Source: Calidifontibacillus erzurumensis (GTDB taxonomy: Bacteria > Bacillota > Bacilli > Bacillales > Bacillaceae_J). From it: a stretch of 49,797 nucleotides of DNA. The DNA lies in assembly GCF_013303125.1 (NCBI RefSeq), contig NZ_JABTTE010000026.1, positions 1 through 49,797 on the forward strand, read 5' to 3'. Shown one piece after another: positions 42,901-49,797 of this stretch; within the stretch, counting starts at the first letter, position 1, and each line of letters starts with the position of its first letter. A program made the translations under genes and the position numbers. The notes under the pieces were generated by a model that saw nothing but the letters and a program-made list of their open reading frames with translations, was not told the origin of the DNA and did not search any database.

Positions 42901-43985
42901 GTTTTGATATTACCTATGAGGAATTGAAACCTTTCGGTCTTGAAAAAGTTCATATCGCTTTTTCCGATGGTTTTGATATTACCTATGAGGAATTGAAACT
43001 CAAAAAAGTTGGCTCAATTGAGTAAGCGTATTAGGGTTTTGATATTACCTATGAGGAATTGAAACCCTACGTAAAACAAAAATTTCCGCCTCCGCCGTTT
43101 GAGTTTTGATATTACCTATGAGGAATTGAAACCCCACGTCTAACGCAGAAGTAGTTAATTTTATGGAATTGGTTTTGATATTACCTATGAGGAATTGAAA
43201 CTCGTAGATGGTGTCGTAAAAAACGAAATCTGGATTTGTTTTGATATTACCTATGAGGAATTGAAACTAGGCTGTTTTGTTGGTGCCCTTTGTATGCTCT
43301 ATAGTTTTGATATTACCTATGAGGAATTGAAACTTTTATTTTCATATATGTATTTTTGTAATTCACCATGGTTTTGATATTACCTATGAGGAATTGAAAC
43401 ATGGATATGGTTGAGGATCAAAACGAAAATGTTATTTGTTTTGATATTACCTATGAGGAATTGAAACATTGGTTTTCATAAGTTTTAAGCTGTTCCTCTA
43501 TTTCCTTGTTTTGATATTACCTATGAGGAATTGAAACAGCAAAAAACTTAAAGAACAAGGTATCGAGATTTAGTTTTGATATTACCTATGAGGAATTGAA
43601 ACTTTTTTCCGTCAGTTAATACTTGTTTGAATCTGCTCAGTTTTGATATTACCTATGAGGAATTGAAACTGATTTCTGACAATGAAAATATGCCTGTACA
43701 ATATAAGTTTTGATATTACCTATGAGGAATTGAAACACATTTTCGAAGAGGATCACGTCAATTCACTTCAAGTTTTGATATTACCTATGAGGAATTGAAA
43801 CTAAATGTTCCAAGCAGTGCTTTTTCAGCTATCATTGTTTTGATATTACCTATGAGGAATTGAAACAATATCTCGCGAGGATGCACTATGCTTGCATTTA
43901 AACTGGTTTTGATATTACCTATGAGGAATTGAAACCAATTTTGTTGAATAGAGTGTATTTTTGGCGATTTTTGTTTTGATATTAC
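39996..43985 (+). CRISPR. Main CRISPR array: 60 full repeats plus truncated 61st
   Basis: The 30-nt repeat begins GTTTTGATATTACC and ends GGAATTGAAAC. I counted 60 complete copies, first at 39996-40025 and last at 43906-43935, all reading the same, with 60 spacers of 35-40 nt. A 61st copy keeps only 13 bases (43973-43985) before a foreign insertion. The ATTGAAAC end is the usual 5' crRNA handle, so crRNAs read from the plus strand and the leader is on the cas2 side. Repeat type and length fit the adjacent type I-B genes. Several spacers read as open coding sequence, as expected for phage-derived DNA; none visibly matches another part of this window. Confidence 0.98.
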
Positions 43986-44294
43986 TGTAAACGGGCACAT
44001 TATTTTGGCAAAAAGCTCCCGTTTTTTATCAAATTAGAACAGATTTTTTCACAAACCCTTTGTGAATATTCACAGTCATTTATGAATATTTATACCGAAA
44101 ATGGCTTTACATGGAGCCTCTATGGGCATGATTTCAAAGCCAAGAAGCCACCTGTTTCAAGGGTTGGCTTTACCATGCAAGGTTATCATGCCCATCTCTC
44201 CATGTAAAGCCGTGCTACAAAGATTATGCAGAAATTACTTCCGATATAATTTGAAAATCACAATCTGAAATAAAGTGGAAATTTACAATATTAC
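43979..44294. repeat. 7-bp target duplication ATATTAC inside a CRISPR repeat
   Basis: The truncated repeat 61 ends with ATATTAC at 43979-43985. The sequence resumes with the same ATATTAC at 44288-44294, followed by the rest of the repeat. One CRISPR repeat has thus been split with duplication of seven bases, the mark of transposition. Confidence 0.9.
43986..44287. mobile_element. 302-bp non-autonomous insertion element in the array
   Basis: The insert begins TGTAAACGGGCACATTATTT and ends with the inverted match ATAAAGTGGAAATTTACA (about 14 of the outer 22 bases agree, with TGTAAA/TTTACA perfect). It carries no credible reading frame. Its centre folds into three nested perfect stems: 44103-44116 with 44198-44211, 44122-44132 with 44185-44195, and 44136-44143 with 44164-44171. 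A further stem AAACGGG/CCCGTTT followed by Ts lies at its left end. The TG...CA ends and repeated CAC-TTATTT blocks resemble IS21-type termini, but the family is uncertain. Confidence 0.85.
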
Positions 44295-44494
44295 CTATGA
44301 GGAATTGAAACTTCATATTCACTTTTACTAATCTTTGAGTACCTTCAGTTTTGATATTACCTATGAGGAATTGAAACTTTGCTTGCTGATAAAGTTCCAA
44401 ACTCCAATTCAATCGTTTTGATATTACCTATGAGGAATTGAAACTTTGCATACAATACGAAATCGAACTTGCGAAATATACAAAGTTTTGATAT
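44288..44494 (+). CRISPR. Leader-distal array remnant (3 spacers)
   Basis: After the insertion the last 24 bases of the split repeat (44288-44311) are followed by two complete repeats (44348-44377, 44415-44444), identical to those of the main array, and a third copy cut after ten bases (44485-44494). Three spacers of 36, 37 and 40 nt remain. The terminal degenerate repeat usual at the old end of an array is missing, so the distal end has been lost. Confidence 0.95.
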
Positions 44495-44598
44495 CGGATT
44501 ACTCCCCCGAATTTTAGACAATTACACCCTTAATCTCCCATTACCCTCAGTTTTTTCATTTTTTGTTCTCTATTGTTATTTTATAAAGGCCGAGTTTA

Positions 44599-44715
44599 CT
44601 TTACATTGATCTCCTTTAGGCATATTCTCCCGCCGAGAAGCCAGCTGTTACAACATTAGGCACTGCCAAACAACGGATTCATGCAAGCACTTTCAAGTCA
44701 TGCTGGCGCTTCACC
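44599..44715. other. Folded noncoding module related to that of the 302-bp insert
   Basis: From CTTTACAT at 44599 about 100 bases align with 44105-44205 of the other insertion at roughly two thirds identity, with almost no gaps. The best-conserved block is AGAAGCCASCTGTTWCAA. Here GAAGCCAGC near 44637-44645 can pair with GCTGGC-GCTTC near 44702-44711. It lies between the transposase stop and the element end. Confidence 0.65.
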
Positions 44716-44730
44716 CCTATACAGAACTTC

Positions 44731-44985
44731 CTAAACCGGTACTTCTTTGATTCTATTCGGTACTGATTGCTGTTTTTTATAAAATTCTTGCGGTGATAAA
44801 TCTAGAATACTAGAATGCATGTGTCTATCTGTGTAATATTCCATGGATTCCACAATCACTTGATAGACTTCTCCATACGTTCCAAATTGCATTCTGGATA
44901 GAAAATTTTCCCCATAGACTTTTTTCCGTCCTCTTTTGTGAATAACTTGTTTCTGGACATCCCTCACTTTTTTTCTCTTCGACAA
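44731..44985 (-). pseudogene. Transposase C-terminal fragment (IS3 OrfB-like)
   Basis: The reverse strand encodes 84 residues whose second half, TYGEVYQVIVESMEYYTDR followed by HMHSSILDLSPQEFYKK, matches the C-terminal end of the rve-type DDE transposases of IS3 elements, including the last catalytic-core helix and the R-H-S-S-L-P-x-E-F tail pattern. The DDE residues upstream are missing. The first ~25 residues are basic and do not resemble the family, so there is probably a deletion junction. No ribosome binding site. Not functional. Confidence 0.75.
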
Positions 44986-45147
44986 GGTAATTTTTTAAAA
45001 AGCATATTGTTCAAAATGGTTCCGCTTTCCTTTACAATTCTAGGATTTTGTGTATTTATTTCAAATATTTAGGAGGATTTTACTGCGAAAATGTAGAAAT
45101 TATATAAGAGTATATTATTTTATAGGTAAAAGGGAGGAGGGAAATCT
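44986..45147 (+). promoter_or_regulatory. Upstream region of the type III-A operon
   Basis: This 162-base AT-rich stretch should hold the cas10 promoter. A possible pair is TTTACT (45079-45084) and TATATA (45101-45106). AGGAGGATTTT at 45071-45081 is Shine-Dalgarno-like but is followed by ATG TAG, a start-stop. A similar GGAGGATTTT stands at the same relative place before cas6. Confidence 0.4.
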
Positions 45148-47424
45148 TTGAATAGTAGTCGTTCTTTGATTTTTGCAGAAAGTGTCATAACAAATGCCCT
45201 TTTTAAACGGATAAAAAATATTTTTCCAGCAAAATCAGATGAACTTTTGGAATTACTCCTAACGAGGAAATGGGGAAAAGAGATCGTTGAACATTGGCAA
45301 AATGAAAAACAATTTGAACACCTCTTCCAAGGTTTAGGAGAAAAGGTGGATGAGCAAGCCATTCCTCTTGTTTCAATTTTTAGCGAATTACATATACAAC
45401 CAAATCAAACTACCGAAAAACGTTATTATGAGCCAATGCAATGGAAGGAACCTGTTTATAATCCGACATTAACTGAAAGTCCATCGAAAGAAAATCTACT
45501 TCTCCATTGGCACATGATAATAAATTCATGGAAGCAATTTATTCAATTTGCTCCTGAGGATCATTCAATTAGAATTTCGTCCTTTTTAGATTGGTCTGAA
45601 AATTGGTTATCAAGTGTTCCTGTAAACAAAAATCTTCAATCTATTCCCCTTTCTATACATCTACGATTAATGCATGCTTTAGCGATTGTTTGTGGAGTAA
45701 AATGTAAATCTTTCAAACTACTTTTAGGGGATGTTTCAGGCATTCAATCTTACCTATTTGATATTGCCCATATTGGAGCGGGAAAAATTGCCAAGAGGTT
45801 ACGTTCAAGAAGTTTTACATTAGGTCTTTTAGCAGATGTTGTTTCACATAAGTTACTATTGGATGCCAGGTTGCCTATCTCTAACCTTATTCTTTCCGCA
45901 GGCGGTATTTTTTACGTCATTTTGCCGTCATCTTATGAAACGAGAGATTGGAAAAAAGAAACGAATAAATTTTTATATGAACGGTTCCAAGGCTCGATCG
46001 TCCTTCATAGTTCTGAGAAAGAGATTCATCTACTTGAAATGACAAAAAGATTTCCTGAATTACTGACGTCTTGTTATGAAGGTATTCAACGATCAAAAGG
46101 AAAACCATTTTTTGATTTGTTGCAAAATGATGGTGCATGGAATGATCAAATGTTCATCCATGATTCAAAACAAAATCGGGATGACCTTTGTAATGGGTGT
46201 AGAAAATTTCCGAAAGTAAATGAAGAATTTTGTGAGTACTGTCTGCTTGATGAAGATGTAGGAAAGAAATTAACACGTACGAATTATCTTTTGTTTAAAA
46301 AAGGTCATGGTACGATTCAATTTGAAAATGGCATAGCAGTTGAACTTTTGGAAACGTTGCCAATTTCAGTAGATGAATCTTCCTATTTAATTCAAGTATG
46401 GAATCAAGCAGACGCTAAAAAAGCACCAATTCAGTTCCATAGAAAATGGGTTGCCAATTATATTCCTGTTGCACCAAAAGGTGGTATACAATTTGCTGAT
46501 AATTTAGAAGATGTACAAAACCTTCATGAAGGAGAACCATTGACTTTTGTTCATATGGCACAAGTAGGAAAAGGAAAGGATCTCCTAGGATATTTTAAGG
46601 CGGATGTTGATAATTTAGGAATGCTTTTTACAATCGGGTTTATAAAAGAAAGGCAAAAAGAGTCGCATTCATTTTCCCACATTTTAACGTTGAGTAAAAT
46701 GTTTGAACGATTTTTTGCCGGTGGAATTAATCAGTGGTTACGGAATGAATTTAAGAATACTTATACCGTCTTCTCTGGTGGGGATGACTTATTCTTAATT
46801 GGTCCTTGGGAGGAAATATTAAAAGCTGCACAAGAAATTCGTTCAAGATTCCAAATATTTGTAGGTTCAAATCCAGAAGTCACACTATCAGCAGGTATCA
46901 ATATACTAAAACCTAAAACCGCTTTGCCGCACGCAGCACAATTTGTTGAAAATGAGCTAGAAAATGCTAAAGAAAATGTAAACGTAATCCGAGCTGAAGA
47001 AAAAGGTCAATTTGGCCGGGATCAAGTATCTGTCCAAGGTTTTGTAATGGATTGGACGCATTTTAAAGTCGTTACAGATACATCAAAATTGTTAGCTAAA
47101 TGGTGGCAATGTAATAAATTATCATCATCATTCATTTATCAATTAAGTACCTTTAGTGATATGTATAAAAAATATAAAGAGACTGGTCAAAATGAGTATT
47201 TGAAGTTCATTCCTTTATTGAATTATACGATTCAAAGAAATCTTATCGAAGGTAATATATTAAATGATAAAAATCGAGAGGATAAAGAAATCCTTGAGTG
47301 GCTAAGAAATCTTCAACAAGTGCTTGAACAAAAAAATAAATACCCGTTGCGTTTAAATGCGAATCTTTTATGGCATTACATGCACTTAATTACAAAGATC
47401 AGCAATTATTATCGGGGGGGATAA
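45148..47424 (+). CDS. cas10: Type III-A effector subunit Cas10 (Csm1), HD motif absent
   Basis: Cas10/Csm1 (758 residues) is the large subunit of the Csm complex. The first palm begins GDVSGIQSYLFDIA (about 195-208). A zinc ribbon is formed by C348, C351, C362 and C365. DVDNLG and the second palm with GGDD at 544-547 follow, so cyclic oligoadenylate synthesis looks possible. The first ~190 residues have the length of the usual HD nuclease domain but contain no H-D pair, so ssDNA cleavage is probably lost. The TTG start follows GGGAGGAGGG. It opens the cas10-csm2-csm3-csm4 operon just beyond the disrupted array. Confidence 0.92.
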   Translation: MNSSRSLIFAESVITNALFKRIKNIFPAKSDELLELLLTRKWGKEIVEHWQNEKQFEHLFQGLGEKVDEQAIPLVSIFSELHIQPNQTTEKRYYEPMQWKEPVYNPTLTESPSKENLLLHWHMIINSWKQFIQFAPEDHSIRISSFLDWSENWLSSVPVNKNLQSIPLSIHLRLMHALAIVCGVKCKSFKLLLGDVSGIQSYLFDIAHIGAGKIAKRLRSRSFTLGLLADVVSHKLLLDARLPISNLILSAGGIFYVILPSSYETRDWKKETNKFLYERFQGSIVLHSSEKEIHLLEMTKRFPELLTSCYEGIQRSKGKPFFDLLQNDGAWNDQMFIHDSKQNRDDLCNGCRKFPKVNEEFCEYCLLDEDVGKKLTRTNYLLFKKGHGTIQFENGIAVELLETLPISVDESSYLIQVWNQADAKKAPIQFHRKWVANYIPVAPKGGIQFADNLEDVQNLHEGEPLTFVHMAQVGKGKDLLGYFKADVDNLGMLFTIGFIKERQKESHSFSHILTLSKMFERFFAGGINQWLRNEFKNTYTVFSGGDDLFLIGPWEEILKAAQEIRSRFQIFVGSNPEVTLSAGINILKPKTALPHAAQFVENELENAKENVNVIRAEEKGQFGRDQVSVQGFVMDWTHFKVVTDTSKLLAKWWQCNKLSSSFIYQLSTFSDMYKKYKETGQNEYLKFIPLLNYTIQRNLIEGNILNDKNREDKEILEWLRNLQQVLEQKNKYPLRLNANLLWHYMHLITKISNYYRGG

Positions 47425-47425
47425 T

Positions 47426-47824
47426 ATGTCAAATGCTGTATTGAAGTCTGATTATTTAAAGAATGGTTATTTTGATGAGAATATGAAACCAAAAAAAGAG
47501 ATATACATCGAATGGGCTCAGTATATTGCAGATGAATTTGCAAAACAGGGTGTAACAAGAGCTGCGTTACGGAGATTTTATGGGCAAGTAAAAGGTTTAC
47601 AGCCATTATTAAAGAATGAAAACTTGTTTATGGAACACAAACATCGACTATATCCAATAAACCCTTTAGCAAACTATCAGTATAATCGGGAAGAAAATGG
47701 GCTACCATATATTTTTGTCCAATTTTTTGAAAAGAATTTAAAAGAGGCTGAAAAAAGCCATCTGCATTTTCAAGCATTTATCGATCACTTTCAAAGTATT
47801 ATTGCTTATTTCAGAGGTAAGTAG
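47426..47824 (+). CDS. csm2: Type III-A small subunit Csm2
   Basis: Csm2 (132 residues) is the helical small subunit that lines the inside of the Csm filament. The sequence is alpha-helical with the family-like stretch YIADEFAKQGVTRAALRRFYGQV (about 32-54, given here in part: KQGVTRAALRRFYGQV), in which T-x-x-x-L-R-x-F-Y is the recognisable core. Length is normal. The ATG follows GGGGGG one base after the cas10 stop region, so the two are probably cotranslated. csm3 follows after 21 bases. Confidence 0.88.
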   Translation: MSNAVLKSDYLKNGYFDENMKPKKEIYIEWAQYIADEFAKQGVTRAALRRFYGQVKGLQPLLKNENLFMEHKHRLYPINPLANYQYNREENGLPYIFVQFFEKNLKEAEKSHLHFQAFIDHFQSIIAYFRGK

Positions 47825-47845
47825 TAAGGGAGAGGAGTTTTCGAT

Positions 47846-48538
47846 ATGTTATTAAAAAAGATTATTGAAATTAAAGGTATTCTTCATTGTGATACTGGTC
47901 TAAGAATAGGTGGCTCTAAAGATACCATCGAAATTGGCGGACTTGATAATCCGATCATACGTCATCCTATAACAGAATATCCTTATATTCCTGGTTCCTC
48001 TTTTAAAGGGAAATTAAGATCTTTATTAGAAAGTGTATATGGAAGAAAGTTTAAAGGCGGTGGAGAATTAACGGGTAAATTTGCTAGTAACCCATGTATG
48101 TGTGGAAAATGTGATATATGTAAAATTTTTGGGGCGCATCAAAATACGACGCATCAATTAGGCCCTACACGTTTAATTGTTCGCGATTTTCCTTTAACAG
48201 ATGAATCTATAGAAAAATTAATAGAGGCAAGATTAGAGAAGGGATTACATTTTAGCGAAACAAAGGCGGAAAATACTATTAAGCGCGAATCAGGGACAGC
48301 GCATAACCCACGTGTTTATGAACGTGTCCCAGAAGGAACTGAATTCAATGTAAATATGACTCTAAAAATCTATGATATTGATGACCAAACGAAAATAGTA
48401 AATATCATTAAACAAGGGCTAAAGTTGCTAGAATCCGATTATCTTGGCAGTTCCGGTAGCAGAGGGTACGGGAAAGTATCTTTCAGAAACTTGCAATTCA
48501 TAGAAAAAGATATATATGAAAAAATTTCTGTGGAGTAA
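47846..48538 (+). CDS. csm3: Type III-A backbone ribonuclease Csm3
   Basis: Csm3 (230 residues) forms the backbone of the Csm complex and cuts target RNA every six bases. The catalytic aspartate is kept as D34 in IGGLDNPII, equivalent to D33 of the streptococcal protein. Other signatures are TGLRIGGS, IPGSSFKGKLRSLLE and the C-terminal YLGSSGSRGYGKVSF. The loop NPCMCGKCDICKIFG holds a cysteine cluster that may bind zinc. RNA cleavage should be intact even though Cas10 lacks its nuclease motif. GGGAGAGGAG precedes the ATG. Confidence 0.95.
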   Translation: MLLKKIIEIKGILHCDTGLRIGGSKDTIEIGGLDNPIIRHPITEYPYIPGSSFKGKLRSLLESVYGRKFKGGGELTGKFASNPCMCGKCDICKIFGAHQNTTHQLGPTRLIVRDFPLTDESIEKLIEARLEKGLHFSETKAENTIKRESGTAHNPRVYERVPEGTEFNVNMTLKIYDIDDQTKIVNIIKQGLKLLESDYLGSSGSRGYGKVSFRNLQFIEKDIYEKISVE

Positions 48539-48546
48539 GATGGACT

Positions 48547-49485
48547 ATGAAACTATATGAAGTCCAATTATCACTAACGAGCCCTTTTAAAACAAATTGG
48601 CAAGGCGATATTTTGTTTGGCCATATGGCGTGGGCCTATCGTGAACGTTTTGGAGAAGAACATTTAACCCGTTGGTTGGAAACGTTTAAAGAAGATCCAC
48701 CTTTTGTACTTTCGGATGGATTTATCACCAATACCTTGCCAAGGCCAATGATTCCACCACCGAAAAGGTCTTATCATACGAAAAAAGAAATGATAGACAA
48801 TATTAGACAAGGAAAAAAAATTAAGAAACAACTTTTAGTCCATGTAGATGATTTTCGTGATTTTTTAGGTGGGAAGCCTTTAACTTTCTCTGATGAGGTT
48901 CAAGGTTCTTTTAAATCTGTTGTTGAAACGCACAATACAATCGATAGGATTAAAGGAACGAGTTTAGACGAAAACGGCCTCTATGAAGAGGAGAGCATCT
49001 TTTTATGCGGCTGTGACACAATTTCCTTTTTTGTACGTGTAAAAGATGAATGTTTAACTCTTTTTCTTGAGTTGCTAAACCAAGTAGCATTATCAGGATA
49101 TGGAAAAAAAAGAAATATCGGATATGGGCAATTTTTTGTTAAAAAGTGTTGTGAAAGAGCTGATTTAGATTCATCCATGGAACTTGCGAATGGTGTTGTA
49201 TGGATTAGCCATGGTGTGCCGAGTGCTAATGATCCAACCAATGGGTGGTATAAACTGCAAACGAAATACGGGAAGTTGGGTGGAAATATTACAGGGAAAG
49301 GAACCGTTTTTAAGAAACCTTTAACGAGAATTATACCTGGAGCTGTTTTTATAACAGATGATCCAAAACCATATTATGGACAAATGATTTCTAATATTTC
49401 TCCATTCAATCCGACCGTTGTTCAATATGCTTATGCTTTAGCCTTGCCTGTGAAACTACCGGAATATTTACAGCATGAGGAGTAA
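48547..49485 (+). CDS. csm4: Type III-A subunit Csm4
   Basis: Csm4 (312 residues) is the Cas5-like subunit that holds the crRNA 5' handle and docks Cas10. Typical segments are LTSPFKTNWQGDILFGHMAWAY in its N-terminal part (SPFKTNWQGDILFGHMAW), NTIDRIKGTSLDENGLYEE in the middle and the glycine-rich ALSGYGKKRNIGYGQF, followed by a second RAMP-like half. GTGGAG lies upstream of the ATG, eight bases after csm3. In complete systems csm5 comes next; here no csm5 starts within the remaining window. Confidence 0.92.
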   Translation: MKLYEVQLSLTSPFKTNWQGDILFGHMAWAYRERFGEEHLTRWLETFKEDPPFVLSDGFITNTLPRPMIPPPKRSYHTKKEMIDNIRQGKKIKKQLLVHVDDFRDFLGGKPLTFSDEVQGSFKSVVETHNTIDRIKGTSLDENGLYEEESIFLCGCDTISFFVRVKDECLTLFLELLNQVALSGYGKKRNIGYGQFFVKKCCERADLDSSMELANGVVWISHGVPSANDPTNGWYKLQTKYGKLGGNITGKGTVFKKPLTRIIPGAVFITDDPKPYYGQMISNISPFNPTVVQYAYALALPVKLPEYLQHEE

Positions 49486-49797
49486 CGGTAAATACGCTGT
49501 TAATGATCGAAATTCAATTAAATAATGACAAAGATTCAAATTAAAATGAAAGCGTTGCGATCTGATAAAAATCATCCTCTATATTAGGGGAATTTGGGGT
49601 GAAGAAAAACTAGGAATGTTGCTCCCATTATTAGAATTAGAAATGCAGTGATTGTTCATTTTTGCAAAACTGTATAAGTGGAACTGTTTTGCAAAACAGG
49701 CGACAACCTCAGAGGTTTAAACTTCCTCCGCCTATTAACAAAGGGGAACCCAAACAGATTCCATTGACTTGAGTTGGCGAGTTTTGAAAAGTTCTTA
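49486..49797. other. 312 bp after csm4: no intact gene, broken frames and palindromes
   Basis: An ATG at 49475 inside csm4 opens a 16-codon frame whose stop (49523-49525) overlaps another ATG. That frame stops at 49585-49587, and an adjoining frame continues to 49651 (RGIWGEEKLGMLLPLLELEM). These could be pieces of a decayed gene, but I recognise no family. Beyond lie the perfect 16-bp palindrome CTGTTTTGCAAAACAG (49684-49699), a partial copy of it near 49660-49672, and AACCTC-A-GAGGTT. AGGCG/CGCCT arms enclose the last of these. No csm5, csm6 or terminator is evident. Confidence 0.5.

Larger units (their letters stand above)
44495..44985 (-). mobile_element. IS3-type insertion sequence remnant
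   Basis: The array is cut by sequence beginning CGGATTACTCCCCC and GAATTTTAGACA, which resembles the terminal repeats of IS3-family (IS150 group) elements. Next comes a noncoding stretch with the folded module described separately, then the 3' end of a transposase gene on the reverse strand. The other end of the element and the expected continuation of the array are absent, so this is a truncated copy, possibly left by a deletion. The limit at 44985 is the edge of the coding remnant, not a defined terminus. Confidence 0.7.

Noticed and set aside
40817-44412. Reading frames running through the CRISPR array that encode FDITYEELKL- or QFLIGNIKT-like repeats
   Set aside because: They are translations of the CRISPR repeat on either strand and have no ribosome binding sites.
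39996-44494. Self-targeting spacers
   Set aside because: By eye I found no spacer matching other parts of the window; this cannot exclude targets elsewhere in the genome.
45148-49485. Type III-B (Cmr) assignment
   Set aside because: The small subunit, the Csm3 signature with D34 in IGGLDNP and the gene order fit csm1-2-3-4, not cmr genes.

Overview
The window looks like chromosome from a member of the Bacillaceae. The evidence is gene content and order: an unbroken purE-K-B-C-S-Q-L-F-M-N-H-D operon in the Bacillus subtilis order, preceded by a yebE homologue and followed by yerA, yerB, yerC, pcrB, pcrA, ligA, camS and gatCAB. Protein features agree: a PurF with the 11-residue propeptide of the Bacillus enzyme, a three-part PurS/PurQ/PurL, and strong AGGAGG-type ribosome binding sites with ATG, GTG and TTG starts. 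Base composition is moderately AT-rich. I cannot name the species; a thermophilic Bacillaceae would fit the CRISPR content, but that is inference.

Positions 1-1540 hold a terminator, a reverse-strand Hsp20-family gene and yebE. Positions 1541-15080 are the purine operon. It starts with two facing PurR boxes, a sigma-A promoter, a guanine riboswitch and an intrinsic terminator, so it should be controlled both at initiation (PurR/PRPP) and at elongation (guanine). The twelve genes take PRPP to IMP, mostly with overlapping or nearly touching ends. Three intercistronic hairpins (before purC, purM and purD) may adjust mRNA stability. Positions 15050-15665 hold two small reverse-strand membrane-protein genes, one of only 34 codons. 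Positions 15788-29642 are the yer-pcr-lig-gat block: a putative adenine deaminase, a lipoprotein, a TrpR-like regulator, a membrane-lipid synthase, PcrA helicase, DNA ligase, the CamS lipoprotein and the GatCAB amidotransferase. purU follows at 29742-30647.

From about 30.9 kb to the end the window is CRISPR territory. A type I-B operon (cas6-cas8b-cas7-cas5-cas3-cas4-cas1-cas2, 31010-39800) leads into a leader and a large array of 60 complete identical 30-nt repeats. The array is then cut by a 302-bp insertion flanked by a 7-bp duplication of the CRISPR repeat. It resumes for three more spacers and is cut again by an IS3-type remnant. Immediately beyond lies a type III-A module, cas10-csm2-csm3-csm4 (45148-49485), with no cas6 and no csm5 in the remaining 312 bases. 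It presumably borrows crRNAs made by the I-B Cas6 from the shared array. The Cas10 keeps GGDD and the zinc ribbon but has no H-D pair in its N-terminal region.

The most unusual items are the HD-less Cas10 in a module apparently lacking csm5, the two insertions in the leader-distal array, and a related ~100-nt foldable noncoding module inside both insertions. A family of five ~40-bp repeats with compensating hairpins after camS and a large imperfect palindrome before pcrB also stand out. No rRNA or tRNA gene was seen.
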